DNA of 64,000 bases from Billgrantia gudaonensis (GTDB lineage: Bacteria; Pseudomonadota; Gammaproteobacteria; Pseudomonadales; Halomonadaceae). Each line of letters begins with the position of its first letter. The stretch's first letter is position 1. Of this stretch, positions 23,834-33,259 are shown in pieces. The notes beneath the pieces were generated by a model. The model had not been told where the DNA came from. It saw only the letters and a list, made by a program, of their open reading frames with translations, and made no database searches. The stretch spans positions 62,001 to 126,000 of the forward strand of contig NZ_FNES01000002.1 in assembly GCF_900100195.1 (NCBI RefSeq). The letters are read 5' to 3'. A program made the position numbers and the translations under genes.

Positions 23834-25212
23834 TTCGTCACCTTCTTCAGGTAATAGGACTTGGGGCGAGTCAGGTTGTGATAGCCGATCACCGAGAGGG
23901 AGCCGCCGCGTCCGGTATCCTTGCATCCGGTCCAGCAGAGTCCGGGGTCGAGGTAGTCGGCGCGGTTCATGAACACGGTGCCGGTCTGGATTCGATCGCC
24001 GACTCGCTGGGCGCGGGCGAGGTCGGCCGTCCACAGGCTGGCGGTGAGGCCGAACGCGCTGTCGTTCATCAGTCGAACGGCTTCGTCATCGCCGGAGACT
24101 TTCATGATGCCCACGACCGGACCGAAGCTTTCATCGCGCATGACTCGCATGTCGTGGGTCACCTCGGTCAGGATCTGCGGGGTGAGATAGGCTTCGCCAT
24201 CATCCCCGGGCTTGGTGGCAATGTGCGCCTTGGCTCCTGCGGCCACGGCCTCGTCGATCTGCGCACGGACTTCCCTGGCGAAGCGGACATGGGCCATGGG
24301 GCCTATGTCCGTGGCAGCGTCCAGCGGGTTGCCGAGCCGGTAGCCCTCGACGATCGTCACGGCCTTTTCGACGAAACGGTCATACAGGCTTTCGTGGACG
24401 TAGATGCGCTCGATTCCGCAGCAGCATTGCCCGGAATTGAACATGGCGGCGTCGATCAGTGCGGCGACGCCGGCATCGAGGTCGGCATCCTCCATGACAT
24501 ACCCCGGATCCTTGCCGCCGAGTTCCAGGGCCATGCCGGTGAACGTACCCGCTGCCGCACGTTCGAGGGTGCGTCCGGCCGGCACCGAGCCGGTGAAGTT
24601 GACGAAATCGAAGGCACGTTCCGCGATCAGGGCCGAAGTAGTGTCGTGGTCGAGGAACACGTTCTGGAACACATCCTCGGGTACGCCGGCAGAGTGGAAG
24701 GCCCGGGCCATGCGCTCGCCCACGAGCAAGGTCTGGGTGGCGTGTTTCAGCAACACCGTGTTGCCCGCGATCAGTGCCGGCGCCACGCTGTTGATGGCCG
24801 TCATGTAGGGGTAGTTCCAGGGCGCCACTACCAATACCACGCCGTGTGGAATGCGCTTGATATAGCGCTTTACCGTGGCGTCCTCACCCACCGCGATGTC
24901 GGCGAGCGCCTCCCGGGCGATGGCCGCCATGTGGCTGCCACGCTCCTCGAAGCCGCCAAATTCGCCTCCATAGCGAATCGGGCGCCCCATCATGTACGCC
25001 AGCTCGGGCACCACTTCGTCGTTCATCGCCCCCACCGCGGCGATGCCCGCCATCACCCGATCGATACGCTCCTGCAGAGGCCGGGCGGCCCAGCTTGCCT
25101 GTGCCTCCCGTGCCCGCTGTGCCGATTCCCGGGCTGCCGTGGTCGACAGAGCCTCACGTTCGGCGTAGATCTCCCCATCGATCGGTGAGATACACTGCAG
25201 CATATGGCCCAT
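23830..25212 (-). CDS. NAD(P)-dependent aldehyde dehydrogenase
   Basis: A 460-residue ALDH-superfamily enzyme. The general base Glu lies in MALELGGKDPGYV, the nucleophile Cys in FNSGQCCCGIERI (three adjacent Cys), and ESFGPVVGIM is the conserved C-terminal motif. It converts an aldehyde to a carboxylate. ATG 25212 was preferred to the in-frame ATG two codons upstream because AAGGAG lies directly against the latter. It is co-transcribed with the alcohol dehydrogenase downstream and the ligase gene upstream. Confidence 0.94.
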   Translation of the reverse strand: MGHMLQCISPIDGEIYAEREALSTTAARESAQRAREAQASWAARPLQERIDRVMAGIAAVGAMNDEVVPELAYMMGRPIRYGGEFGGFEERGSHMAAIAREALADIAVGEDATVKRYIKRIPHGVVLVVAPWNYPYMTAINSVAPALIAGNTVLLKHATQTLLVGERMARAFHSAGVPEDVFQNVFLDHDTTSALIAERAFDFVNFTGSVPAGRTLERAAAGTFTGMALELGGKDPGYVMEDADLDAGVAALIDAAMFNSGQCCCGIERIYVHESLYDRFVEKAVTIVEGYRLGNPLDAATDIGPMAHVRFAREVRAQIDEAVAAGAKAHIATKPGDDGEAYLTPQILTEVTHDMRVMRDESFGPVVGIMKVSGDDEAVRLMNDSAFGLTASLWTADLARAQRVGDRIQTGTVFMNRADYLDPGLCWTGCKDTGRGGSLSVIGYHNLTRPKSYYLKKVTK

Positions 25213-25327
25213 CGTCATCTCCTTTTTGCGGCCGGCCCGAATGACCGTCGACCTGCCGTTCGTCTAGCGGTAACTGCCTTCACCCGGCCAGCGCTGTGTC
25301 CGACCGGGGCCTTCGTTATCCTGGGCG

Positions 25328-26698
25328 TCAGGCGCGCTCGAACCCGCGGGCTACCTCGTAATGCGTCACCACCCTGTCGAAATCTTCCAGCTCCACTTCG
25401 GCGGCGCGTACGTAATGATCGACCACGGCGTCGCCCAACGCTTCGCGCAACATGCTGGAGCCCTGCAGCGCATCCTTGGCATCGCGCAGGTTCTGTGGAA
25501 TCAGGCCGCTATCACCGGCGTAGGTGTCGCCCACGGCCGGTGGCGGCAGCTCCAGCCTGTCGTTGATCCCCTTCATGCCGGCGGCCAGTTGGGCTGCGAT
25601 GGCCAAGTATGGATTCAGATCCGAACCGCCAATACGGCATTCGATACGTACGGCTTTCGTGCCGCTGGCGCACAGTCGGAAGCCGGCGGTGCGGTTATCC
25701 ACTGACCAGACCGTGCGGGTTGGAGCGAAGGAGCCTTTCTGGAAACGCTTGTAACTGTTGATGTAGGGTGCCAGGAAGTAGGTGTAGTCGGGGGCGTACT
25801 TCAGAAGGCCGGCCAGGTAATGCTTCATCAGGGAGGACATGCCCAACTCATCGCTGGCATCGTAGAAGACCGGCGTATCGCCTTGCCACAATGACTGATG
25901 AATGTGGCTCGAACTGCCCGAGTGTTCTTGATGCCACTTGGGCAGGAAGGTTGCCGCGCGGCCTTTCTGCCAGGCGATCTCCTTGATCGCATGCTTGGCG
26001 ATGGTGTGGTAGTCGGCAGTATCCAGTGCCGGTGCATACTTGATATTGAGCTCTTCCTGACCGCAGCCAGCCTCGCCCTTGGTGCCTTCCACGGGGATTC
26101 CTGCCGCATGGAGCAGGTTGCGCACGGGACGCAGTACATGCTCTTCCTTGGCGGTTTGGAAGATGTGGTAATCCTCGTTGTAACCGCTGATGGGGCGTAG
26201 ATCACGGAAATCCGCCTGGCGGATTTCATCGACACTCTGCTCGAACAGGAAGAATTCCAGTTCACTGGCGATCATCGCATCGAGTCCCAGCTCTTCGAGC
26301 CGTTCGAGCTGGCGCTCGAGCATGGTGCGCGGGGCGTGGGCCACTGGCGTATGGCTGTGATGATCCAGGATGTCGCACAGAACCAGCACAGTGCCGTCGA
26401 GCCACGGAACCGGGCGCAGGGTGGCCAGATCGGGCTTCATGATGTAATCGCCATACCCGGCTTGCCATGACGTGCTGGCATAGCCGTCCGGCGTTGCCAT
26501 CTCGAGATCGGTGGCGAGCAGGTAGTTGCAGCAGTGTGTCTCTTCCCAGCCACCGTCGACGAAATGACGCGCATGAAGCCGCTTGCCCATCAAGCGGCCC
26601 TGCATGTCCACGAAGCAGGCCAGAACCGTGTCGACATCGCCGTTCCTGACCTGGGCCTCCAGGGCCGACAGGGCATCGACAGTCGCTGCGCTGTTCAT
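25328..26698 (-). CDS. Glutamine-synthetase-like gamma-glutamylamine ligase
   Basis: A 456-residue GS-fold enzyme of the type that ligates glutamate to amines using ATP (PuuA, IpuC, GlnA4-like). The metal/ATP signatures are ASELEFFLFEQ, KGEAGCGQEELNIKYA, HSGSSSHIHQSLW, NSYKRFQKGSFAPT and RIECRIGGSDLNPYLA. A plain biosynthetic GlnA would have a different N-terminus and the adenylylation loop, and would not sit in a dehydrogenase/TRAP operon. ATG 26698 has AAGGAG eight bases upstream. PuuA-like polyamine use cannot be told from amino-alcohol use by sequence. Confidence 0.88.
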   Translation of the reverse strand: MNSAATVDALSALEAQVRNGDVDTVLACFVDMQGRLMGKRLHARHFVDGGWEETHCCNYLLATDLEMATPDGYASTSWQAGYGDYIMKPDLATLRPVPWLDGTVLVLCDILDHHSHTPVAHAPRTMLERQLERLEELGLDAMIASELEFFLFEQSVDEIRQADFRDLRPISGYNEDYHIFQTAKEEHVLRPVRNLLHAAGIPVEGTKGEAGCGQEELNIKYAPALDTADYHTIAKHAIKEIAWQKGRAATFLPKWHQEHSGSSSHIHQSLWQGDTPVFYDASDELGMSSLMKHYLAGLLKYAPDYTYFLAPYINSYKRFQKGSFAPTRTVWSVDNRTAGFRLCASGTKAVRIECRIGGSDLNPYLAIAAQLAAGMKGINDRLELPPPAVGDTYAGDSGLIPQNLRDAKDALQGSSMLREALGDAVVDHYVRAAEVELEDFDRVVTHYEVARGFERA

Positions 26699-26766
26699 TT
26701 GAGAGGCTCCTTGTTGGATCGCCATGACAAGGCCCGGCCTGGGGTCCGGACCTTGCTATCGTTGTG

Positions 26767-26786
26767 CGCCCCGCAACCGCGGGGCG
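26767..26786 (-). terminator. Hairpin between TRAP binding-protein gene and ligase gene
   Basis: CGCCCCGC / GCGGGGCG with loop AACC, just after the binding-protein stop on the minus strand and without a U-run. It may be an mRNA stabiliser or attenuator giving more binding protein than downstream enzymes. Confidence 0.5.
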
Positions 26787-26796
26787 TGAAGGAATA

Positions 26797-27849
26797 TCAG
26801 GCGTCCGTATAGCGATAGGGCTTGCCCGCCTTGCGCATGTCGGCGTTGTATTGCTTGAAAATCTCGACCACCCTGGCCTTGGTTTCGGATTCGGCGGCGA
26901 TCTCATCCCAGAACTCCTGGGCGGCGTTTTCCACCTGTTCCCATTCGGCGTCGGGAATACTGGTCAGTTCGAGCTTGTCGCCATGCACGCGTAGCTTGGC
27001 TTCGCCACCCCAGTACCAGTGCTGGCGATAATAGTGGGACTGCTCGCAGCACACCTCGAACAGCAGCCGGAGATCCTCGGGCAATTCGTTCCAGCGTTCC
27101 ATGTTGACGAAGAAGTGGCCGATCCAGGCACCGGAGATGTTGTTGGTCAGGAAATAGTTGGTGACATCGGCCCAGCCCACCGTGTAGTCCTCGGTGATGC
27201 CCGACCAAGCGATCCCATCCAGCTCGCCGGTCTGTACCGCGACTTCGATGTCTTCCCAGGGGAGCGTCACGGGCACGACGCCGAACTGCGAAAGGAAACG
27301 CCCGGCAGTGGGGAAGGTGAAGATGCGCTTGCCTTCCAGGTCTGCGAGGCTGTGGATCGGATCCTTGGTAACGAAATGACACGGATCCCAGGCCCCGGCA
27401 CTGACGTGCTTGACGCCGACCTTGGAGTACTCCTCCTCCCAGATCTCCTTGAGGCCGTACTGGTTGAACAATACGGGCACATCCAGACTGTAGCGTGACC
27501 CGAAGGGGAAGTAGCCACCGAAGACGGTGACTTCGGTAGGTGATGCCATGGAGTCGTCATCCGATTGTACGGCATCGATGGTTCCGCGCTGCAGGGCCCG
27601 GAACAGCTCTCCCGTCGGAACCAGCTGGTCGGCGTAGAATAGCTCGATCTGCATTCGGTCGCCGGCGATTCGGTTGAACAGATCGATGGCCGGCTTGGCG
27701 ACATGTTCGGCCAGAGCGGCACCGGCATAGGTCTGCATGCGCCACTTGATGGCCGGCTCGCTCTGAGACTGGGCAACGACCCGACTGGCCAGCGGAGCCA
27801 TGGCAGCACCGGCCGCAGCGGTGATCAGAAACTTGCGTCTTGTTGTCAT
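26797..27849 (-). CDS. TRAP transporter periplasmic solute-binding protein
   Basis: A 350-residue DctP-family binding protein. The N-terminus TTRRKFLITAAAGAAMAPLAS resembles a Tat-type twin-arginine signal, although the second residue pair is RRKFL. The mature protein has the family segments ELFYADQLVPTGELFRALQRGTID, LEGKRIFTFPTAGRF and GELDGIAWSG. It would capture the substrate for the DctQ/DctM membrane pair encoded upstream. ATG 27849 has AGGAGAG ahead. Ligand not predictable from sequence; closest analogues bind mono-carboxylate or keto-acid type ligands. Confidence 0.92.
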   Translation of the reverse strand: MTTRRKFLITAAAGAAMAPLASRVVAQSQSEPAIKWRMQTYAGAALAEHVAKPAIDLFNRIAGDRMQIELFYADQLVPTGELFRALQRGTIDAVQSDDDSMASPTEVTVFGGYFPFGSRYSLDVPVLFNQYGLKEIWEEEYSKVGVKHVSAGAWDPCHFVTKDPIHSLADLEGKRIFTFPTAGRFLSQFGVVPVTLPWEDIEVAVQTGELDGIAWSGITEDYTVGWADVTNYFLTNNISGAWIGHFFVNMERWNELPEDLRLLFEVCCEQSHYYRQHWYWGGEAKLRVHGDKLELTSIPDAEWEQVENAAQEFWDEIAAESETKARVVEIFKQYNADMRKAGKPYRYTDA

Positions 27850-27981
27850 CGTTTTCTCTCCTGACATGAAATGCCGAAAATGGCTTAGCGTCGGCCCTTG
27901 GTGAGGCTCTTCTTGTCTTTCGGTTAACCACCGCCGTGTCTTTTTTCGACCGACTGATGGTCAGGCGTCATATTGAAACGG

Positions 27982-29304
27982 TCAGTTTCCATAGATATAC
28001 CCGGGTAACCATAGGGCAATCTGAGGGAAGATCATTACCAGGCTCAGGGCGACCGTCATCACGAAAACGAAAGGGATAATGGATCTGTAAATATCGATTA
28101 GCCCAATCTGAGGCGGTGCCATGGCACGCATCAAGAACAGGTTATAGCCGAATGGTGGGGTCATGTAGGCAATCTGCGTGGTGATCGTGTAGAGCACGCC
28201 GTACCAGATCAGGTTGAAACCCAGCGCATCGACCAGAGGCACGTAGAGCGGTGCCACGATCACCAGCATGGCGGTATCATCGAGGAAAGTGCCCATCACG
28301 ATGAAACTCAGCTGCATCATGATGAGTATCATCCATGGCGAAAGGCCCAGCTTCTCGGTGAAAAGGCTATCGATGGCCTTGACGGCGCCCAAGCCGTCGA
28401 AGATGGCGCCGAAAGCGAGTGCGGCGAGAATGATCCACATGAACATGCAGGAGATCGCCAGGGTCTGGCGTACCGAGACCTCGAAGACTTTTCGCGTCAT
28501 GCGACCCTTGACGATCGCTGCGAGCAACGCTGACATGGCGCCTACTGCCGAGCTCTCGACCAATGAGGTCCAGCCTTTTACGAAGGGCACCATCATGATT
28601 GCAAAGATCATGAGTGGCAGTATGCCGGCGCGTAATAGCCGCAGCTTTTCGGACAAGGAAACGTTGCGTTCTTCGACCGCCAGAACCGGACCAAGCTCCG
28701 GCTGCACACGACAGCGAACGTAGATGTAGATGATGAACAGCGTTGCCATCATCAGCCCGGGGAGCACCCCGGCAAGCCAAAGTTGACCGACGGGTTGGCG
28801 GGCGATCATCGCATAGAGCACCAGTACCACCGAGGGCGGCACGAGAATGCCCAGGCTGGAGCCCGCCTGGATGACGCCGGTTACCATGATCTTGTCATAG
28901 CCTCGGCGCAGCAATTCAGGCAAGGCGATAGTAGCCCCTATTGCCATTCCGGCTACCGACAGCCCATTCATGGCGGATATCAGCACCATCAGCCCGATCG
29001 TACCGATGGCTAGACCGCCTTTTACCGGACCCATCCAGACATGGAACATCCTATACAAGTCATCGGCAATCCGACTCTCCGACAGGATGTAACCCATGAA
29101 GATGAACATCGGTAGTGTCAGCAGTGGATACCACTTCATGAGTTTCATTGCGGAGGTGAAGGGTATGTCAACGCCGCCGGTACCCCATAGCAGAACGCCA
29201 GCCAATGCACCGACAAAACCAATCGCACCGAAGACTCGTTGCCCCGTCATCAGCATCAACATCATCGAGCTGAACATGACGATGGCGATCATCTCGTAAG
29301 ACAT
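27982..29304 (-). CDS. TRAP transporter large permease (DctM)
   Basis: A 440-residue inner-membrane protein with about 12 hydrophobic segments. GSSLGILVPPSVVLVLYAMIA is the hallmark DctM motif, and LTLPMFIFMGYILSES and DDTAMLVIVAPLYVPL are further family segments. It forms the sodium-driven channel of the TRAP transporter; sodium coupling suits a halophile. Its start overlaps the DctQ stop by one base (TGATG). A 132-base gap separates it from the binding-protein gene. Confidence 0.95.
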   Translation of the reverse strand: MSYEMIAIVMFSSMMLMLMTGQRVFGAIGFVGALAGVLLWGTGGVDIPFTSAMKLMKWYPLLTLPMFIFMGYILSESRIADDLYRMFHVWMGPVKGGLAIGTIGLMVLISAMNGLSVAGMAIGATIALPELLRRGYDKIMVTGVIQAGSSLGILVPPSVVLVLYAMIARQPVGQLWLAGVLPGLMMATLFIIYIYVRCRVQPELGPVLAVEERNVSLSEKLRLLRAGILPLMIFAIMMVPFVKGWTSLVESSAVGAMSALLAAIVKGRMTRKVFEVSVRQTLAISCMFMWIILAALAFGAIFDGLGAVKAIDSLFTEKLGLSPWMILIMMQLSFIVMGTFLDDTAMLVIVAPLYVPLVDALGFNLIWYGVLYTITTQIAYMTPPFGYNLFLMRAMAPPQIGLIDIYRSIIPFVFVMTVALSLVMIFPQIALWLPGYIYGN

Positions 29305-29900
29305 CAGATATTAACTCCACGAAGTCGGCTGATATCTCGGAAAAACTCGGCACTTGCTTGAAGAATCATAAGGAATATACCGATGCAAAGAATTGCCTTT
29401 ATGGGCCATAGCACGGGCCGCCAGGACGTCGAGCTTCTCTCCAGGAAGCCTAAGCTTTCGCTCGCTTCGGAGGGCCCCTGGGTAAAAAGTGTCCAGGCAA
29501 GGTCGAAGAGGAACGTAAAGGGCTCGCTTCCGAAATATCCTAGAGAGTAAGCCATCGAAACCAATCCACCATAAAGCAGTACGCCAAGGTAGAAGAGCAG
29601 AAAGAACACCGTGAAAGCGTCGACCCAGGCCTTGGTCTTCAAGCTCCAGTTTCCGTAGAAGAGATCCATCCTTACATTCGAGCCGAGTTGGATGGAGTAG
29701 GGTCCTCCCAATACGAAGTAGGCCACCATGACGAATTGAGCAGTTTCCAAGGTCCATAGCGATGGGGTCATGAACGCCTTGGAGGCCGACGACCACAGCA
29801 ATATGGCAATCAGAACGAAGATGAGGTACATCGCAAATCGGCCGATGATGCGATTCATGACATCGATAATGGCGATATAGCCCAGGATCGCTTTAGGCAT
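29304..29900 (-). CDS. TRAP transporter small permease (DctQ)
   Basis: A 198-residue membrane protein with four hydrophobic segments (about residues 10-35, 48-70, 92-118 and 165-185). It pairs with DctM. The region VMVAYFVLGGPYSIQLGSNVRMDLFYG fits the DctQ pattern of GGxxxxxxxxHVRVD-like sequence. The start overlaps the end of the upstream amidohydrolase by eight bases, with GGGGAG in front. Confidence 0.88.
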   Translation of the reverse strand: MPKAILGYIAIIDVMNRIIGRFAMYLIFVLIAILLWSSASKAFMTPSLWTLETAQFVMVAYFVLGGPYSIQLGSNVRMDLFYGNWSLKTKAWVDAFTVFFLLFYLGVLLYGGLVSMAYSLGYFGSEPFTFLFDLAWTLFTQGPSEASESLGFLERSSTSWRPVLWPIKAILCIGIFLMILQASAEFFRDISRLRGVNI

Positions 29901-30690
29901 CGTGCGCGTCTCCCCGAATCGGGATTTCGAATCCGAGCTCTGCCAGTGCAGGCTCGATCAACAGCAGGAGCTCGTCGGCCATGGTGGATGCATCGGCTGG
30001 CGTGCCGAGCAGGTCGTTGCGAATCTCGATCATCACATTCGCCAGTCCATGACCGATGCCGTGCAGTTTCAGTGAGTGGGTTACACCGTCTTCGGGGCCG
30101 TAGGGGTCGTTGCGCCGGATCTGGCGGTGTGCCAGACGGTGGGATTGGGCCAGCATGGCATCGGCCAGTCGCCGGTCGGCGTCGTGCAGAATGCCGATTT
30201 CAACCGTTCGGGGTTTGCCGTGATAGTCGGGAGTGAAACTATGCACGGTGATCAGCGCTGTAGGCAGGTGGCTGGCGGCGCGCTCCTCGAGTCGTTGTGT
30301 CACGGCCGTACAGAAGGGACGGTAGACCGATTCGATGCGTTGGGCGCGCTGGGCCTCAGTGAGGTTCCGGTTGCCTGGCACATCGACGACTTCCGACCGT
30401 TCGGGCATGGCACTGGCCGCCTCGGGCGGACGGTTACAGTCATAGACGAGTCGTGAAACGCGGCTCGCCACCAAGGGGGCATCGAGTGCCCGGGACAGCG
30501 CCATGGCGACGTCTCGGGCACCGGGATCCCAGGCCGCATGGCTGAAGCGATGGGCGGGGTCGAGCCCGAGGTCGTGATAGGGCTCGGGAATGTCCGGCGA
30601 GGCGTGTTCGCACAGAATGACCACAGGCCCTTTGCCTGATCGATTGTGCAGCTCGACGCTTGGGAATGACGCTGTTGTTGTTCTTGGCAT
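29893..30690 (-). CDS. N-formylglutamate amidohydrolase-like enzyme
   Basis: A 265-residue FGase-family hydrolase. VVILCEHASPDIPEPY carries the zinc ligands at the N-terminus, LITVHSFTPDYHGKPR is the second motif, and GLANVMIEIRNDLL the third. The family hydrolyses N-formylglutamate in histidine degradation, but no hut genes are here. In this operon it may cleave an N-acyl or gamma-glutamyl bond of the pathway product (inference). ATG 30690 has AGGAGG upstream. It is the first gene of the minus-strand operon. Confidence 0.87.
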   Translation of the reverse strand: MPRTTTASFPSVELHNRSGKGPVVILCEHASPDIPEPYHDLGLDPAHRFSHAAWDPGARDVAMALSRALDAPLVASRVSRLVYDCNRPPEAASAMPERSEVVDVPGNRNLTEAQRAQRIESVYRPFCTAVTQRLEERAASHLPTALITVHSFTPDYHGKPRTVEIGILHDADRRLADAMLAQSHRLAHRQIRRNDPYGPEDGVTHSLKLHGIGHGLANVMIEIRNDLLGTPADASTMADELLLLIEPALAELGFEIPIRGDAHDA

Positions 30691-30822
30691 TCCTGCCTCC
30701 TCCTCGTCTCTGTAAAGATATAGACGCGGAGATGACATTACGTCAAGATTTATTCAGTAGGCGGCTCGACGCCGGTCGCTGACGAAGCGGCCGATATATG
30801 GATCATCACAGACAGGTGACTC

Positions 30823-31695
30823 TTGACGACGACTAAACCTACGGTACGTGAGCTGATTCGCCAGCATTATTCAGAACTGACGCCGTCGGAGCGCAAGCTG
30901 GCCGGCACCCTGTTGGAGAACTACCCGGCGGCCGGACTCGCCTCGATCACCGCCGTGGCCAGCAATGCGGGAGTGTCGACTCCCACCGTGGCGCGAATGA
31001 TCAAGAAGCTGGGGTTCAAGGGCTATCCCCAGTTCCATCAGGCATTGCTTCATGAGCTCGAGGCCAAAGGCGTAGGGCCCACTCAACGGCGCAACAACTG
31101 GCTGTCAGAGGCGCCCGAGACGCACTTGCTGAATCGCTTTTCCCAGGCTGTCAGCTATAACCTGGAGCAGACCTTTGCGCATATCGAGTCCGCTCGCTTC
31201 GATCAGGTGATTGACAAGCTGGCGGATGCCGACAAGCGCCTGTATATCGTCGGCGGTCGGATCACTCATGCGTTGGCCGATTATGCCTTCACTCACCTCC
31301 AGGCGGTGCGTCCTCATGTGACCCACATGGCCTCGTCCTCCGGCACCTGGCCGCATTACGTGCTCGATATGGAGCCGGGGGAAACCCTACTGATCTTCGA
31401 TATCCGGCGTTACGAGACGAATTTGCTGCGCCTGGCGGAACTCGTCGGCAACCGTGGGGTTACCATCGTTCTATGCACCGATCAGTGGGGGTCGCCCATC
31501 TCGTCGGTAGCCGACTTCACGTTCAACTGTTGGGTGGAAATTCCCTCTGGCTGGGATTCCAACATCGCGACCATGATGCTGCTGGAGGCCATGATCGCGG
31601 CCGTTCAGGAGCAACGTTGGCCGGAAACTCGCGCGCGCTACGAAAGGCTGGAAGAGCTGTTCGACATGACTCAACTGTTTCGCCGGTTCATCTGA
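30823..31695 (+). CDS. RpiR/MurR-family transcription regulator
   Basis: A 290-residue regulator with an N-terminal RpiR helix-turn-helix (LTPSERKLAGTLLENYP, then VASNAGVSTPTVARMIKKLGFKGYPQF) and a C-terminal SIS sugar-phosphate-type domain starting near residue 110 (LYIVGGRITHALADY). Divergent from the TRAP/ligase operon with 132 bases between, it is the obvious local regulator. TTG start with AGGTGA a few bases upstream; no in-frame ATG gives the full domain. Confidence 0.92.
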   Translation: MTTTKPTVRELIRQHYSELTPSERKLAGTLLENYPAAGLASITAVASNAGVSTPTVARMIKKLGFKGYPQFHQALLHELEAKGVGPTQRRNNWLSEAPETHLLNRFSQAVSYNLEQTFAHIESARFDQVIDKLADADKRLYIVGGRITHALADYAFTHLQAVRPHVTHMASSSGTWPHYVLDMEPGETLLIFDIRRYETNLLRLAELVGNRGVTIVLCTDQWGSPISSVADFTFNCWVEIPSGWDSNIATMMLLEAMIAAVQEQRWPETRARYERLEELFDMTQLFRRFI

Positions 31696-31793
31696 TCGGC
31701 CTATCAATGATCGATGGCCGAACCTTGCTCAGGCTCGATGTATCCGCCGGATTGCCCAGGATGCTGCAATGGGTGGGCTCGTGATTGCGCCGT

Positions 31794-33164
31794 TCATTTG
31801 CCGATGCAGAAGCTGCCGAAGATCTCGCCCAGGAGGTCGTCGGCACTGAACTCGCCGGTGATCTCGCCCAGAGCCTGCTGAGCCTGGCGCAGGTCTTCGG
31901 CCAGTAGCTCGCCGGCGCCATGGCCGTCCAGCTGTGCCTCGCCGTTGTCCAGTGCCTCTCGTGCGCGGTCCAGGGCATCCAGGTGGCGGCGGCGCGCCGA
32001 AAAGCGTCCTTCGGTGGTGCCGGCGTAGCCCATGACCGTCTTGAGGTGCGCTTTCAGGTCGTCCATGCCCGCGCCCGTCTTCGTCGACAGCCGCACCACG
32101 GGATGGTCGGTGGTCAGATCGAGCCCGGCGTCTTCATGACTCGTGTCGATCTTGTTGCGTACCAGAGTCAGGCGCGCGGGGTCGGGTAAGCGGGCCACGA
32201 ATTCGGGCCAGATGGCCATGGGGTCGGTTGCCTCGGTGGTGGCGGCATCCACCATCAGCAGCACCCGGTCGGCCTTTTCGATTTCTTCCCAGGCGCGGGC
32301 CACGCCGATCTTCTCCACGGCATCCGGCGTATCGCGGAGTCCGGCGGTGTCGACCACGTGCAGCGGCATGCCGTCGATGTGGATGTGCTCGCGCAGCACG
32401 TCGCGGGTGGTGCCCTCGATCTCGGTGACGATGGCGGTTTCCTGCTCGGTGAGGGCGTTTAGCAGGCTCGATTTGCCGGCGTTGGGGCGTCCGGCAATTA
32501 CCACGTTCATGCCTTCCCGCAGCAGCGCACCCTGACCGGCGGCAGTGCGGACGCTGGCCAGCTCCGTCTTGACGCCATCCAGCATCTCGGCCACACGACC
32601 ATCCGCAAGGAAGTCGATCTCTTCTTCGGGGAAGTCGATGGCGGCTTCCACGTACATGCGCAGCTCGATCAGGCGCTCGACCAGCGTCTCGACGCGGGCC
32701 GAGAACTCGCCTTGCAGCGAGTGCAGGGCATTCTCGGCGGCAGCGCGCGAGCTGGCTTCGATCAGGTCGGCGATGGCCTCGGCCTGGGCCAGGTCGAGCT
32801 TGTCGTTGAGGAAGGCGCGCTCGGAGAATTCGCCGGGGCGTGCCAGCCGGGCGCCGAGTTGCACGCAGCGCTCGAGCAGTAGATCCATGATCACTGGCCC
32901 GCCATGGCCCTGTAGCTCCAGTACGTCCTCGCCGGTGAAGGAGTGCGGGCCGGGGAAGAAGAGGGCGATGCCCTCGTCGATGACGCCGTGCTCTCCGCGA
33001 AACGGCCCGTAGTGGGCGTGTCGCGGAGAAAGGTAGTGCTCTACCACGGCTTCGGCAATGGTGCGGCAGAGCGGCCCTGAAACGCGAATGACGCCCACTC
33101 CGCCGCGGCCCGGCGGAGTGGCGAGTGCACAAATGGTGTCCGGCGTGTAGAGGGTCTCGGGCAT
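31794..33164 (-). CDS. mnmE: tRNA modification GTPase MnmE
   Basis: A 456-residue GTPase that with MnmG installs the cmnm5 group at U34 of tRNAs. The N-terminus [29 protein letters not shown] binds formyl-folate. G motifs: GRPNAGKSS (G1), DTAGLRDT (G3) and NKID (G4). The C-terminal FCIGK carries the catalytic Cys. ATG 33164 has GGAG upstream; longer frames are spurious. In many relatives mnmG-rsmG-parAB follow; here mnmE meets the RpiR gene convergently instead. Confidence 0.97.
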   Translation of the reverse strand: MPETLYTPDTICALATPPGRGGVGVIRVSGPLCRTIAEAVVEHYLSPRHAHYGPFRGEHGVIDEGIALFFPGPHSFTGEDVLELQGHGGPVIMDLLLERCVQLGARLARPGEFSERAFLNDKLDLAQAEAIADLIEASSRAAAENALHSLQGEFSARVETLVERLIELRMYVEAAIDFPEEEIDFLADGRVAEMLDGVKTELASVRTAAGQGALLREGMNVVIAGRPNAGKSSLLNALTEQETAIVTEIEGTTRDVLREHIHIDGMPLHVVDTAGLRDTPDAVEKIGVARAWEEIEKADRVLLMVDAATTEATDPMAIWPEFVARLPDPARLTLVRNKIDTSHEDAGLDLTTDHPVVRLSTKTGAGMDDLKAHLKTVMGYAGTTEGRFSARRRHLDALDRAREALDNGEAQLDGHGAGELLAEDLRQAQQALGEITGEFSADDLLGEIFGSFCIGK

Positions 33165-33213
33165 TGTCGTCTCCTGGCTGCACCATTGTCGGTTTCCGGG
33201 GGCGCAAACGCCA

Positions 33214-33236
33214 GACCCCCGCACGGGGCGGGGGTC
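33214..33236 (-). terminator. Terminator hairpin between yidC and mnmE
   Basis: A nine-base perfect stem GACCCCCGC / GCGGGGGTC with a five-base loop, 24 bases beyond the yidC stop. Little U-run on the minus strand, so efficiency is uncertain. Confidence 0.6.
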
Positions 33237-33259
33237 GGCGGCTCGGAAGTAAGGAGGGC

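Noticed and set aside
22988..25188. Long plus-strand frames opposite the alcohol and aldehyde dehydrogenase genes
   Set aside because: Antisense shadows caused by high-GC third positions; the minus-strand products match well-known families over full length.
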